Shown: piece after piece, positions 1 to 9,705 of the stretch | Layout of the letters: every line of letters starts with the position of its first letter | Position numbering within the stretch: position 1 is the first letter of the stretch | Assembly (NCBI RefSeq): GCF_014698505.1 | Contig: NZ_JACJTD010000005.1 | Coordinates: forward strand, 124,001-188,000 | Direction: 5' to 3' | Length of the DNA: 64,000 nt | Source of the DNA: Nostoc foliaceum FACHB-393 | GTDB lineage: Bacteria; Cyanobacteriota; Cyanobacteriia; Cyanobacteriales; Nostocaceae | Made by a program: the position numbers and the translations under genes | The notes under the pieces: generated by a model | Database searches by the model: none | The model's input: only the letters and a program-made list of their open reading frames with translations | What the model was told of the DNA's origin: nothing

Positions 1-3000
1 GTGGGGGAGAGTTTCTTTATTTGCGATCGCTAATTTATCTTTGAGTTGACTATGGGTTAGCAAAACCCTTGCTCCACAGTCTTCGAGCATGAAATGAATG
101 CGTTCTTGTGGGTAATTGGGGTCAATTGGTACATACGCCCCACCTGCTTTGAGGATACCAAACAAGCCAACAACCATTTCTGGCGATCGCTCTACGCAAA
201 TCGCTATCAATGGATTATCAGGTAATTGTTGCTCTGCTTTGAGTTCTAATAGAGAATACGCTAGCTGATTAGCTTTTTGGTTCAGTTCTTGATAACTCAG
301 GCTTTGGTCTTCAAACACCACCGCAATGTTATCGGGCGTTTGTGCTGCTTGTTGTTCAAACAGAGTAACTAAAGTCTGATTTTTGGGATAATCGGTATTA
401 GTTTTATTCCAAAGTTGCAGTTGTTGGATTTCTGCTGTTGTCATCAAGGGCAGCTTACTGACCATCTGCTGGGGATTTTCAGTGATTGCTTCCAGCAAGG
501 CTTCAAAGTGTCCCGCCATGCGCCGAATGGTTTCTGCCTCAAATAAATCGGTGGCATATTCCCACATACAGCGTAGTTGACCATCCCTTTCGCAAAGGTC
601 AAGTGTCAAGTCAAACTTGGCAAATGGATAATCTTGATCCAACCATTGAATATCAAGCCCTGGTAAACTAACATTTGTCCCCGCCCCTTCGGTGTTTTGC
701 AACACGATCATCACTTGGAATAAGGGATTATGGCTCAAACTGCGCTCTGGTTGTAACTGTTCTACCAAATATTCAAAGGGAATATCTTGATGAGCATAAG
801 CATCTAAGCAAGTTTGGCGAGTTTCTTGGAGTAACTGGCTAAATGCTTGCTCTGGCTTGATTTTGCTCCGTAATACCAATGTATTGACGAAAAAGCCAAT
901 TAACCCTTCTGTGTGGCTGTGGGTGCGGTTAGCGATCGCAGAACCAACACATAAATCCTCTTGACGGCTGTAACGCAATAGCAAAATATTAAAAGCCGTC
1001 AACAGGGTCATAAACAAACTAACCCCGTGTTTTTGACTGACGATTTTGAGTTTCTCAGTCAATTCGCCACTCAAACAATATTCCTCGCGCCCACCTTCGT
1101 AACTTTGTTGTGCTGGACGGGGATGATCGGTAGGCAAATCTAGCAATCGGGGAGCATCGCCTAGTTGTTGTTTCCAATAATTTTTCTGATTTTCTAAAAT
1201 CTCTCCTTGTAACCAACTGCGCTGCCAAGCTGCATAATCGCTATACTGAATCGGCAACGGTGGCAAATTTGGAGCATCCCCCGCAGCAAAAGCTGAATAA
1301 GCCTGTTCCCATTCCCGCTTAAATACCCCCATTGACCAGCCATCACTAATAATGTGGTGCATATTCAAGAGCAGTACGTTTTTCTGTTCGCCCAGTTGCA
1401 GCAATTTCGCTTTGAACAGAGGGCCGGTATTTAAGTCAAAGGGTTCTTGGGCGTGGGTATCTGATAACCGTTGTACAGTTTCTGCTTGAGTTTGGGGATT
1501 AAGTGATTGTAAATCTGCGATTGCCAGTACTTCTATATCCTCTAGATTTTGGGCGACTACTTGCGGCTGTCCCTCCAAGGCTGGGAAATAGGTGCGTAAA
1601 ATGGGATGGCGATCGAGGAGATAATCAAAGCTTGCACGTAACGCTTCTATATTCAACTTGCCTTCAAGTTGCAGAGCCGTTGACATATTGTAGGTAGCCG
1701 AGGTTCCAGTGCCTTCAAGTTGGGCTAAAAACCAGAGCCTCGATTGAGCAAAGGACAGAGTTTTAGGAGCATTTTCAGGTTGTGGTGTGATGGGAGGTAA
1801 AGCAATTACTGAAGATGCTTTGTCAATTTCTATTGCCAACTCAGATAAAATGCTTTGCTCAAATACCTTGCGGACAGGCAATTCCACTCCAAAACTGTCA
1901 CGAATGCGGGTAACTAATTGGGTTGCTAACAGAGAATGTCCACCCAATTCAAAGAAGTTATCTTGGCGGCTAACGGACTTAGCTTTCAGGAGACTTTGCC
2001 ATAAAGTCGCCAGCAGTTTTTCCGTTGGCGTGACTGGTATTTCAAAGTTAGTCGAAGTGACTGTATCTGGTGCTGGTAGCGCTCTGCGATCTAGCTTACC
2101 GTTAGGTGTAAGGGGCAACTGATCCAACACCATAATCTGGCTAGGAACCATATAATTCGGCAGGCGAATTTTCAGATAATCCTTGAGTTGACTGCCTAAA
2201 TTGCTGGATTTTTCTGCCGCCGTAATATAACCAACTAACCTGGGATTATGATCAGTTTCGTATAAAATAACAACCGCTTCTTTAACTGAAGGGTGTTGCA
2301 ATAATAGCGATTCAATTTCACCAAGCTCTATTCTGAAGCCCCGTAGTTTAATCTGATCGTCAATGCGACCGAGATACTCAAGGTTGCCATTATCTTCCCA
2401 TCTTGCCAAGTCGCCAGTTTTATAAATTCGCTCAATTTTGCCAAATAATTCAACTTCAATGAATTTTTTGGCGGTTAAATCGGGACGGTTGAGATAGCCT
2501 CGTGCTAAACCAACGCCAGCAATGCATAATTCTCCAGGTATTCCTGGGGGTAATGGTTGATTGTGAGTATCCAAAATGTAGATGCGGACATTGGATAACG
2601 GTTTACCAATGGGTGGTTTTTTGCCATTAGGTTGACAAATGGCTATACTCGCACTAACTGTAGATTCCGTAGGGCCATAGCCATTGAATAAACGTCGCCC
2701 AGTTGCCCATTGTGCCACTAATTCTGCTGGGCAAGCTTCACCACCAACGCCTATAGTTTGCAAATCGGGTAAGGTCGCTTGAGGTAATACCGATAAAGCC
2801 GAAGGCGGTACAATAATGTGAGAAATTTTGCGATCGCCTAAAAAATCAACCAAGCCCTGACCGGGTAACAAAGTGTCTTTTTTAGCAAGATATAAACAAG
2901 CACCCGTGGCTAGAGTGGGAGCAATTTCAGCAACAGAAATATCAAAACTAAAAGAAGCAAACTGAAGAAAACGGCTTTGGGGTTGAACTTGCAAAGTGTT

Positions 3001-5058
3001 AGCTACAGAAGAAGCCAGATTAGTCAACCCTCGATGCTCAATCATCACCCCCTTGGGTCGTCCCGTCGAACCAGAAGTATAAATTACATACGCTAAATTA
3101 TCAGGTGTACTTTTTGGACTGAGATTATCTATTAACGTCTCAGAAAAATCTGTCTGATCTAAACAAATTATCTGACAGGGATTTTCTAGTTGAGTTAGAG
3201 CTAATTTTTCTGTCAGGAAACTTTGGGTTAACAACACCGAAGTTCCACTATCTTGTAACATCCACTGAATCCGATCTTCTGGATAACTAGGGTCAATCGG
3301 CAGGTATGCACCACCTGCTTTGAGGATACCGAGTACACCAATAATCATTTCTAAAGACCGTTCAACGCAGATACCAATTAAGGTATCTGGCTGAATTTGG
3401 TGATTTTGAATTAGATAATGAGCGAGTTGGTTGGCTTTATGATTGAGTTGTTGGTAAGTTAAGCTTTGAGATTCAAAAACCAAGGCGAGATTATCAGGAG
3501 TTTTGGCGACTTGAGCTTCAAACAAGTCAACCAAAGTTTTATCGTCCGGGTAATCAGTTTGAGTTTGATTCCAGTTTTGCAGTTGCTGACGTTCAGCTTC
3601 TGTAATCAACGGTAGAGTATCGATGGGTTGTTGAGGATTATCGACAATTCGCTGAAGTAAAACTGCAAAATGTCCCGTCATCCGTTGAATAGTTTTAGCT
3701 GCAAACAAATCGGTTGCATATTCCCACTCTCCTATTAAACCTTGAGGAGTTTCGCGGAAAATCAGCGACAAATCAAGCAGAGTCGTTGTGTTTTCCCACT
3801 TGAAGGGGGTCAGAGTTAATCCATTGGTTTCTAGTTGCTGTTGGGTTTCATTTTGCAAGCTAAAAGCCACTTGAAATAGGGGATGATGAGAGAGCGATCG
3901 CTCTAAACCTAATTCATCGACTAGTTTCTCAAAGGGTAAATCTTGATGGTCATAAGCATCTAGAGTTGCTTGCTTCACCCGTTGCAGTAATTCTAAGAAA
4001 GTTGGATTTCCTTGCAGATTGGTACGTAAAGCTAGGGTGTTGACAAAAAATCCAATTAATGATTCTGTCTCTCGACGATTGCGATTAGCGATCGCAGAAC
4101 CAACAACAATATCTTCCTGTCCACTGTAGCGCGACAGTAACAGCGTAAATACTGTCAGTAAAGTCATAAAGAGAGTGGTTCCTGATTCCTGGCTTAAACG
4201 CTTCAACTTCTGCGTTAAATCCTGATTCAGTTCTAAAAACTCACTACGCCCTCTGAAACTTTGAACTGATGGGCGGGGTCTATCTGTGGGCAATTCTAAC
4301 AGGGGTGGAACTGCGGCTAATTGTTTTTGCCAGTAATTAAGTTGGGTTTCGAGTACCTCTCCCTGTAGCCATTGTCTTTGCCAGTGAGCGAAATCGGCAT
4401 ATTGCAGAGATAATTCGGGTAATGGAGACGTTTCTTTGGCGCAAAGTGCGCTATAAATGCTGAACAATTCACGCCTGAATATCTGCATTGACCAGCCATC
4501 ACAAACAATATGATGGATGACGAGCAACAACAGATGAGATTGGTCAGTCAGTTGCAACAACTTTACCCGCAGTAAAGGAGGGTTTGATAAGTCAAATGGC
4601 TGTTGTAACTCTTCTGTCGCTAACTGCTGCGCTTTGCTTAACTGGTTCTCTTCCGTCAATTGTCGCCAATCTAGCACTTGCATCGTCAGTTGGGGATGAG
4701 CGTGAATCACCTGTATTGGTTCGCCATCGACAACTGCAAAACTAGTGCGTAAGACTTCATGACGTTGAACAACTTCTCTAAGAGCTTGTTCTAAAGCAGC
4801 TATATTCAGAAATCCACTAAGTTGCCAGAAAAAAGGGACATTATAGGCACAATTTTCGCCTTCTAGTTGGTCGAGAAACCACAGTCGAGCTTGTGCAAAA
4901 GAGAGAGGAAGAGATTGTTGTCTCGATGTGGGTGTTAGAAGTGGAGTTTTCCTATCATTATCCTGTCCAAATAGTTGCTGTTGCTTTTTTAGTTTTTGTA
5001 GGACTAATTCTCGTTTTTCTGGTGAAAGATTTTCAAGACGTTTTAGTAGATCGCTCAT
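1..5058 (-). CDS. aptC: Anabaenopeptin-type NRPS AptC, C-A-T-C-A..., 3' end cut by window edge
   Basis: Nonribosomal peptide synthetase that should add residues 4 and 5 of an anabaenopeptin. The ATG at 5058 opens a short cyanobacterial docking-type helix (LSPEKRELVLQKLKKQ), then a condensation domain (HHIVCDGWS), an adenylation domain (YTSGSTG; pocket residues read by alignment to GrsA as D-I-A-I-G-G-G-V-S), a carrier domain (GGHSL, phosphopantetheine Ser at about residue 1042), a second condensation domain (HHIISDGWS) and the first part of a second adenylation domain. The frame is open through base 1 (1686 codons). AptC of known clusters is C-A-T-C-A-MT-T, so a methyltransferase and carrier are expected beyond the edge; this is inference. 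The pocket differs from homotyrosine codes I remember, so the substrate (Hph, Hty or other) is uncertain. It lies 74 bp downstream of the aminotransferase gene, in the same direction. Confidence 0.93.
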   Translation of the reverse strand, partial: MSDLLKRLENLSPEKRELVLQKLKKQQQLFGQDNDRKTPLLTPTSRQQSLPLSFAQARLWFLDQLEGENCAYNVPFFWQLSGFLNIAALEQALREVVQRHEVLRTSFAVVDGEPIQVIHAHPQLTMQVLDWRQLTEENQLSKAQQLATEELQQPFDLSNPPLLRVKLLQLTDQSHLLLLVIHHIVCDGWSMQIFRRELFSIYSALCAKETSPLPELSLQYADFAHWQRQWLQGEVLETQLNYWQKQLAAVPPLLELPTDRPRPSVQSFRGRSEFLELNQDLTQKLKRLSQESGTTLFMTLLTVFTLLLSRYSGQEDIVVGSAIANRNRRETESLIGFFVNTLALRTNLQGNPTFLELLQRVKQATLDAYDHQDLPFEKLVDELGLERSLSHHPLFQVAFSLQNETQQQLETNGLTLTPFKWENTTTLLDLSLIFRETPQGLIGEWEYATDLFAAKTIQRMTGHFAVLLQRIVDNPQQPIDTLPLITEAERQQLQNWNQTQTDYPDDKTLVDLFEAQVAKTPDNLALVFESQSLTYQQLNHKANQLAHYLIQNHQIQPDTLIGICVERSLEMIIGVLGILKAGGAYLPIDPSYPEDRIQWMLQDSGTSVLLTQSFLTEKLALTQLENPCQIICLDQTDFSETLIDNLSPKSTPDNLAYVIYTSGSTGRPKGVMIEHRGLTNLASSVANTLQVQPQSRFLQFASFSFDISVAEIAPTLATGACLYLAKKDTLLPGQGLVDFLGDRKISHIIVPPSALSVLPQATLPDLQTIGVGGEACPAELVAQWATGRRLFNGYGPTESTVSASIAICQPNGKKPPIGKPLSNVRIYILDTHNQPLPPGIPGELCIAGVGLARGYLNRPDLTAKKFIEVELFGKIERIYKTGDLARWEDNGNLEYLGRIDDQIKLRGFRIELGEIESLLLQHPSVKEAVVILYETDHNPRLVGYITAAEKSSNLGSQLKDYLKIRLPNYMVPSQIMVLDQLPLTPNGKLDRRALPAPDTVTSTNFEIPVTPTEKLLATLWQSLLKAKSVSRQDNFFELGGHSLLATQLVTRIRDSFGVELPVRKVFEQSILSELAIEIDKASSVIALPPITPQPENAPKTLSFAQSRLWFLAQLEGTGTSATYNMSTALQLEGKLNIEALRASFDYLLDRHPILRTYFPALEGQPQVVAQNLEDIEVLAIADLQSLNPQTQAETVQRLSDTHAQEPFDLNTGPLFKAKLLQLGEQKNVLLLNMHHIISDGWSMGVFKREWEQAYSAFAAGDAPNLPPLPIQYSDYAAWQRSWLQGEILENQKNYWKQQLGDAPRLLDLPTDHPRPAQQSYEGGREEYCLSGELTEKLKIVSQKHGVSLFMTLLTAFNILLLRYSRQEDLCVGSAIANRTHSHTEGLIGFFVNTLVLRSKIKPEQAFSQLLQETRQTCLDAYAHQDIPFEYLVEQLQPERSLSHNPLFQVMIVLQNTEGAGTNVSLPGLDIQWLDQDYPFAKFDLTLDLCERDGQLRCMWEYATDLFEAETIRRMAGHFEALLEAITENPQQMVSKLPLMTTAEIQQLQLWNKTNTDYPKNQTLVTLFEQQAAQTPDNIAVVFEDQSLSYQELNQKANQLAYSLLELKAEQQLPDNPLIAICVERSPEMVVGLFGILKAGGAYVPIDPNYPQERIHFMLEDCGARVLLTHSQLKDKLAIANKETLPH

Positions 5059-5132
5059 AATTTTATTCCTGACAATTATGTTGAAAATCACCTGACGATA
5101 ATAATGAAATAGCGGTATATGAGTTCTTGAAA

Positions 5133-6434
5133 CTACTGCGTTTGTTTGTAAACCTGTTGTATGACCTCGGCTAAACGTTCCATAGCAGTTTCGATTTGTT
5201 CATCGCTTGCTGTCAGGCTAATACGAATACATTGATGTTTGTGTGACCAATTTTCCTGTAACCCTGGAAAGAAAAACCTTCCAGCCACAACAATTACACC
5301 CACTTGCTTGAGTTTTTGGTATAAATCTAAGTCACTGATAGGTAAGTTATTGAACCACAACCAAGCAAACATTGCCCCCTCGCCCCAATGCAGAAACCAA
5401 GGTAAATCTTTGGGTATCTCTTGGTCAAGTTTGGCTTCGAGAAGTGAAATTTTATTTTTGTAAAAAGGTCTTATAACTTCTTTCGATATATATTCAATAG
5501 CACCAGAATTAATAGCACGAGCAGCGATCGCTTGCCCATAATGAGGAGGTTGGAGACATAGATTCGTCTGAAAAGATTGGAGAACTTGAATAATTTTAGA
5601 GTCCCCAATCGCAATGCCAATTCGCTCCCCTGGCAAACCCACTTTTGATAAACTCATGCAATGTACAATATTTTCACCAAACATGAGTGTCATATCCCTA
5701 AAATTTATTGCTGGAAAGGGGGGGCCATAGGCAGAATCTATGAACACGGGGATATTGTAGGGTTTAGCAAGAGCCGCAATTTTTTTGATTTCATCGTTAG
5801 ATAAGATATTGCCTGTAGGATTACAGGGGCGAGAGAAGAGGATACAGCCCGTATTTGCTGTAATTGCTAGGTTGCTGAAATCAGGGTGATACTTGAACCT
5901 GTGAGCTTTGGTATCAATATCTAAAGCTGGTTTATACGAGATTAACGCCTCTGGTGCTAAACAGATTCCGTCGTAACCTGTGTATTCAGGACTCATTGGT
6001 AAAACAATTTGCTTTAAATCTCCGTTGCTTGTGTAGCCGCCAAAAGCATTAACAGCATAGAAATAAAGCATTTGACTACCAGGAGTAATCAAGATATTGC
6101 TTTCATTTAAAGAAAGTCCGTAGCGACGATTAAAATCGTTGGCGATCGCTTGAATTAATAGAATGTATCCCTGACTTGAACCATAACGACAAACTACTTC
6201 ACCATACTCAGAACTAGCTAAAAGTTCTGCGGTACAGTCACGCCACATCTGCTCAACTTTTGGCAATAACACTGGATTTCCAGCACTTAAATTAATAAAA
6301 TCTTGCTTTTGCTTGGTTTGTAGTGTTTCGATAATGTCTTTTGCGATGGCCTTAACACCTGTAAGACTCGACATTTGAACACCGATTTTAGATAAGTTGG
6401 GTATCATAAAGGTTATTGCATGACTTTTAATCAT
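5133..6434 (-). CDS. AvtA-like (valine-pyruvate type) PLP aminotransferase inside the apt operon
   Basis: Fold-type I PLP aminotransferase of 433 aa that aligns by eye along its length with E. coli AvtA (417 aa). Shared signatures include PLAPEY-like MSPEYTGYD, SRPCNPTGN, the PLP lysine in MSLSKVGLPG (Lys264) and the C-terminal FFFPGL...HQCIRIS block. The ATG at 6434 overlaps the TGA of aptB in a TGATG arrangement, so translation is probably coupled; a second Met ten residues in is an alternative start. AvtA-family enzymes transaminate between branched or hydrophobic 2-oxo acids and alanine/valine. Placed between aptB and aptC, with hphB/hphCD upstream, it may aminate 2-oxo-4-aryl-butanoate to homophenylalanine or homotyrosine, or supply valine; this role is inferred. 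I do not recall such a gene inside published apt clusters. Confidence 0.9.
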   Translation of the reverse strand: MIKSHAITFMIPNLSKIGVQMSSLTGVKAIAKDIIETLQTKQKQDFINLSAGNPVLLPKVEQMWRDCTAELLASSEYGEVVCRYGSSQGYILLIQAIANDFNRRYGLSLNESNILITPGSQMLYFYAVNAFGGYTSNGDLKQIVLPMSPEYTGYDGICLAPEALISYKPALDIDTKAHRFKYHPDFSNLAITANTGCILFSRPCNPTGNILSNDEIKKIAALAKPYNIPVFIDSAYGPPFPAINFRDMTLMFGENIVHCMSLSKVGLPGERIGIAIGDSKIIQVLQSFQTNLCLQPPHYGQAIAARAINSGAIEYISKEVIRPFYKNKISLLEAKLDQEIPKDLPWFLHWGEGAMFAWLWFNNLPISDLDLYQKLKQVGVIVVAGRFFFPGLQENWSHKHQCIRISLTASDEQIETAMERLAEVIQQVYKQTQ

Positions 6435-9400
6435 CAAAATAGTAATTGATGCGTTACCTCTTGTTCTGATAAATGCTCTACCTCTTGCAAAATACTTGCT
6501 AAATCATCATTCTCTGCTTGCTCAATTTGTTGATCGCTCACTTTTTCGGCGAGTTCAGCAATGGTGGGATTTTCAAATAAATAACGCAAAGCAAAATCTA
6601 GAGAAAAGACCTCTCTCAAGCGAGAAATAATTTGTGTAGCTAGTAAAGAATGTCCCCCTAACTCAAAAAAGTTATCGTGAATTCCCACCTGTTTGACTTT
6701 GAGAACTTCAACCCAAATCGTGGCTAATTCTTGTTCCGTAGATGTGCGAGGAGCAACAAAATCAACCTCTAGATTTCTTTGAGAAGTATCTGGGGCAGGC
6801 AAAGCACGGCGATTGATTTTACCATTGGGTGTTAAGGGAAATACTTCTAGAAATACGAAAGCCGTGGGAATCAGATAATCAGGCAGCTTTTTCTTGAGGA
6901 AGTTTCGCAGGGTGCTAGGCGTTGGCTGATTATTTTTGGTAATAAGATATGCCACTAAATACTTGTTCCCAGGTTCATCTTCCCGCACAATGGCAACGAC
7001 TTGATTTATGTCAGAATGTTGAATTAAAATCGCTTCAATTTCTGCTAATTCAATGCGAAAACCGCGAATTTTTACTTGTGTATCAATTCGACCGATAAAT
7101 TCCAGGTTTCCATCAGGAAGACGGCGGGCTAAATCTCCGGTTTTGTAAAGTCTATCTCCCTCAAAAAAAGGATTAAGAATAAATTTTTCACGGTTTAATG
7201 TTGGTTGATTTAAGTAACCTCCAGCAACACTCGCCCCACCCACATAAAGTTCCCCAGGAATGCCAATCGGAACTCTATGTAAATCTTTATCTAGTAGGTA
7301 AACTTTTCTGTCGCCGATGGGTTTCCCAATGGGAATTGAATGCACATTTTCAGCAAGTTGTTTGGGAATCGGGTAACAGCAGGTAAAAACTGTACATTCC
7401 GAAGGGCCATAGCCATTAATTATTTGCGTTTCCGGTAATAGTTTTAAGGCACGACGAACATGATCTACAGAAAGAGATTCTCCCCCAATGAGCAGTTGTT
7501 TAACTCCTGACAAACCTTGTGGTATTGTATCAATCATGAGATTGAAGAAGGCAGAAGTTAGCCAGAGGATATTAACTTTTTGTTCTTGGATGATGCGGCT
7601 TAAGCCTTCTGGTGTAGGAATTTTGTCTGGGTACAGCACACAACACCCCCCGTAAAGCAAGGGCGGCAAGAGTTCTAGGGTTGAGGCATCCCAGGAAATC
7701 GATGAATGTTGTAGCCAAATTTGTTCTGCATCAAGGTGAATATAATCAACCCCAAACATAAATCCAATGAAGCTACAATGGGGAACTTTTGTTCCTTTTG
7801 GTGTTCCTGTTGAACCAGAGGTATAAATGATATAAGCTAAGTTTTCTGGATTAACTTCGCTATGTAAATTGTCTTCTTTGTATTGGGCAATGATTTTCCA
7901 ATCTGAGTCAAGATTAACCACAGTTTGATTATTGATTGGGAGCCTATCTTGCAAATGAGTTTGCGTTAGTAAGATGGGTGTCTGTACATCTTCCATCATG
8001 AACGCCAGTCTTTCTGAAGGGTAAGCTGGATCTAGAGGGATGTATGCTCCACCCGCTTTGAGGATAGCCAGTATTCCTACCACCATTTCTAGCGATCGCT
8101 CTACACAAATTCCCACCCGGACTTTGGGTTTAACTCCCAGTGATTGTAAATAATGGGCTAATTGATTAGCACGATTATTTAGTTCTCGATAAGTTAAATT
8201 TTGTTGCTTATATACAATTGCTACTGCATCAGGAGTTTTTTCTACCTGCTGTTCAAATAAAATATGAATACATTTGTAATTAATAGAATCTATTTTTTGC
8301 TGATTTTCTAGCAGAATCAATTGATATTCTTCATCTGCGCTGAGTAAAGATAATTGGGAAATATTCCGTTGTAAATCAACTGACATTCCTGTTAGCAATG
8401 TTTGGAAATGTCCAATCATGCGGGCAATTGTCTGTTCCTCGAAGCGGCTAGTATCATAAACAATTCTGCCAGACAATTGTAAAGCAGGATTAATAACTAC
8501 AGTCAAAGGATAATTTGTGCGTTCAAAACAACTAATATGACTAATTTCTAAAGTTTTTTTGGTTTCCTGTTTAGCAGAATCTAGCGGATAATTTTCAAAT
8601 ACTAAAATACTTTCAAATAATGGCATTCCTGGAGGAATATCACTGAGTTTTTGAATTTCTGCTAGGGAACAATAAGCATACTGTTGCTGTTCTAATGCTT
8701 GGGTTTGTAATTGCTTGAGCCAGGGTAATAATTCTGTCTTATTTGTAACTTTCACCCTGATCGGAAGAGTATTGATAAATAGCCCTACCATCGAGTCTAC
8801 TTGCTCAAGGGTTGGTGGACGACCGGATACAGTCGCACCAAAGACCACATCGCTTTCCCCACTGTAGCGTGACATTAGTAACGCCCATGCTCCCTGCACC
8901 AAATTATTCAAAGTTAAATGGTACTGTCGCGCTGCATATTGCAATTTTTCAGTTACCGTTTGAGATAATTGAAAACGTTGTTCATTATATGTTTCCAGTC
9001 CCCTGTTCCCTCCCAAAAAAGTAGGAGTTTCAAAACCCTGGAGAGTTGTTTGCCAAAAGTTCTTTGCTTGATCGATATCCTGTTGCTGTAACCACTCAAT
9101 ATATTCTCGATAGGGGCGAACAGACTGGAGGCGTAAATGTTCGCCTCGCTGATGTGCTTCATAAAAAGCTAAAACTTCTTTGAGGATAATCTGCATCGAC
9201 CAGCCATCAAAGAGGATATGATGATGGCTCCAGATAAATTGGTAGGTTTCCTCCCCTAACTGGATGATAGTGAAGCGCATCAGGGGAGCAACATCCAGTT
9301 CAAATCCTTTTTGGCGATCGCATTTCAAAAAATCCTCTAGATGCTGTTGTTGTTCATCGGGCGTGAAATTCCGCCAGTCCAGTTTTTCCCACGGAAGATC

Positions 9401-9643
9401 CACTTGCTTACTCACCATTTGCAAGGGCTTTTCTATCTCTTCCCAATAAAAGGAACTGCGTAAAATTGGGTGTCGTGCAACAACCTGTTCCCAAGCTTGC
9501 TGGAAGGCAATAAAATTTAATTCTCCAGAGAGGATGCAAAGCAACTGCTCAAAATAAACTTCCGATTCTGGCGCATAAAGGGTATGAAACAGCATCCCCT
9601 GTTGCATGGGCGAAAGTTCATAAAGATCATCGATATTGTTCAT
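6434..9643 (-). CDS. aptB: Anabaenopeptin-type NRPS AptB, single C-A-T module
   Basis: One-module synthetase of 1069 aa. The start is placed at the ATG at 9643 because AGAGG lies 7 nt upstream and the protein then begins MNNIDDLYELSPMQQGM, the usual condensation-domain N-terminus; an upstream in-frame TTG at 9694 is less likely. Domains in order are condensation (HHILFDGWS), adenylation (YTSGSTGTPKG; pocket D-A-L-W-L-G-G-V-F, close to known Val/Ile codes) and carrier (GGHSL, Ser at about residue 999), with no epimerase. It would add the third residue (Val or Ile) after D-Lys. It lies 62 bp downstream of aptA2, and its stop codon overlaps the start of the aminotransferase gene. Confidence 0.93.
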   Translation of the reverse strand: MNNIDDLYELSPMQQGMLFHTLYAPESEVYFEQLLCILSGELNFIAFQQAWEQVVARHPILRSSFYWEEIEKPLQMVSKQVDLPWEKLDWRNFTPDEQQQHLEDFLKCDRQKGFELDVAPLMRFTIIQLGEETYQFIWSHHHILFDGWSMQIILKEVLAFYEAHQRGEHLRLQSVRPYREYIEWLQQQDIDQAKNFWQTTLQGFETPTFLGGNRGLETYNEQRFQLSQTVTEKLQYAARQYHLTLNNLVQGAWALLMSRYSGESDVVFGATVSGRPPTLEQVDSMVGLFINTLPIRVKVTNKTELLPWLKQLQTQALEQQQYAYCSLAEIQKLSDIPPGMPLFESILVFENYPLDSAKQETKKTLEISHISCFERTNYPLTVVINPALQLSGRIVYDTSRFEEQTIARMIGHFQTLLTGMSVDLQRNISQLSLLSADEEYQLILLENQQKIDSINYKCIHILFEQQVEKTPDAVAIVYKQQNLTYRELNNRANQLAHYLQSLGVKPKVRVGICVERSLEMVVGILAILKAGGAYIPLDPAYPSERLAFMMEDVQTPILLTQTHLQDRLPINNQTVVNLDSDWKIIAQYKEDNLHSEVNPENLAYIIYTSGSTGTPKGTKVPHCSFIGFMFGVDYIHLDAEQIWLQHSSISWDASTLELLPPLLYGGCCVLYPDKIPTPEGLSRIIQEQKVNILWLTSAFFNLMIDTIPQGLSGVKQLLIGGESLSVDHVRRALKLLPETQIINGYGPSECTVFTCCYPIPKQLAENVHSIPIGKPIGDRKVYLLDKDLHRVPIGIPGELYVGGASVAGGYLNQPTLNREKFILNPFFEGDRLYKTGDLARRLPDGNLEFIGRIDTQVKIRGFRIELAEIEAILIQHSDINQVVAIVREDEPGNKYLVAYLITKNNQPTPSTLRNFLKKKLPDYLIPTAFVFLEVFPLTPNGKINRRALPAPDTSQRNLEVDFVAPRTSTEQELATIWVEVLKVKQVGIHDNFFELGGHSLLATQIISRLREVFSLDFALRYLFENPTIAELAEKVSDQQIEQAENDDLASILQEVEHLSEQEVTHQLLF

Positions 9644-9705
9644 GAAACTACCTCTGAGTTGGAACTGGGGAGAATAAAAAATGATTCTTGACAAATGACC
9701 AATGA

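Noticed and set aside
1787-2122. 111-codon plus-strand frame
   Set aside because: It lies antisense inside aptC and shows no family features; the minus-strand NRPS frame is unambiguous.
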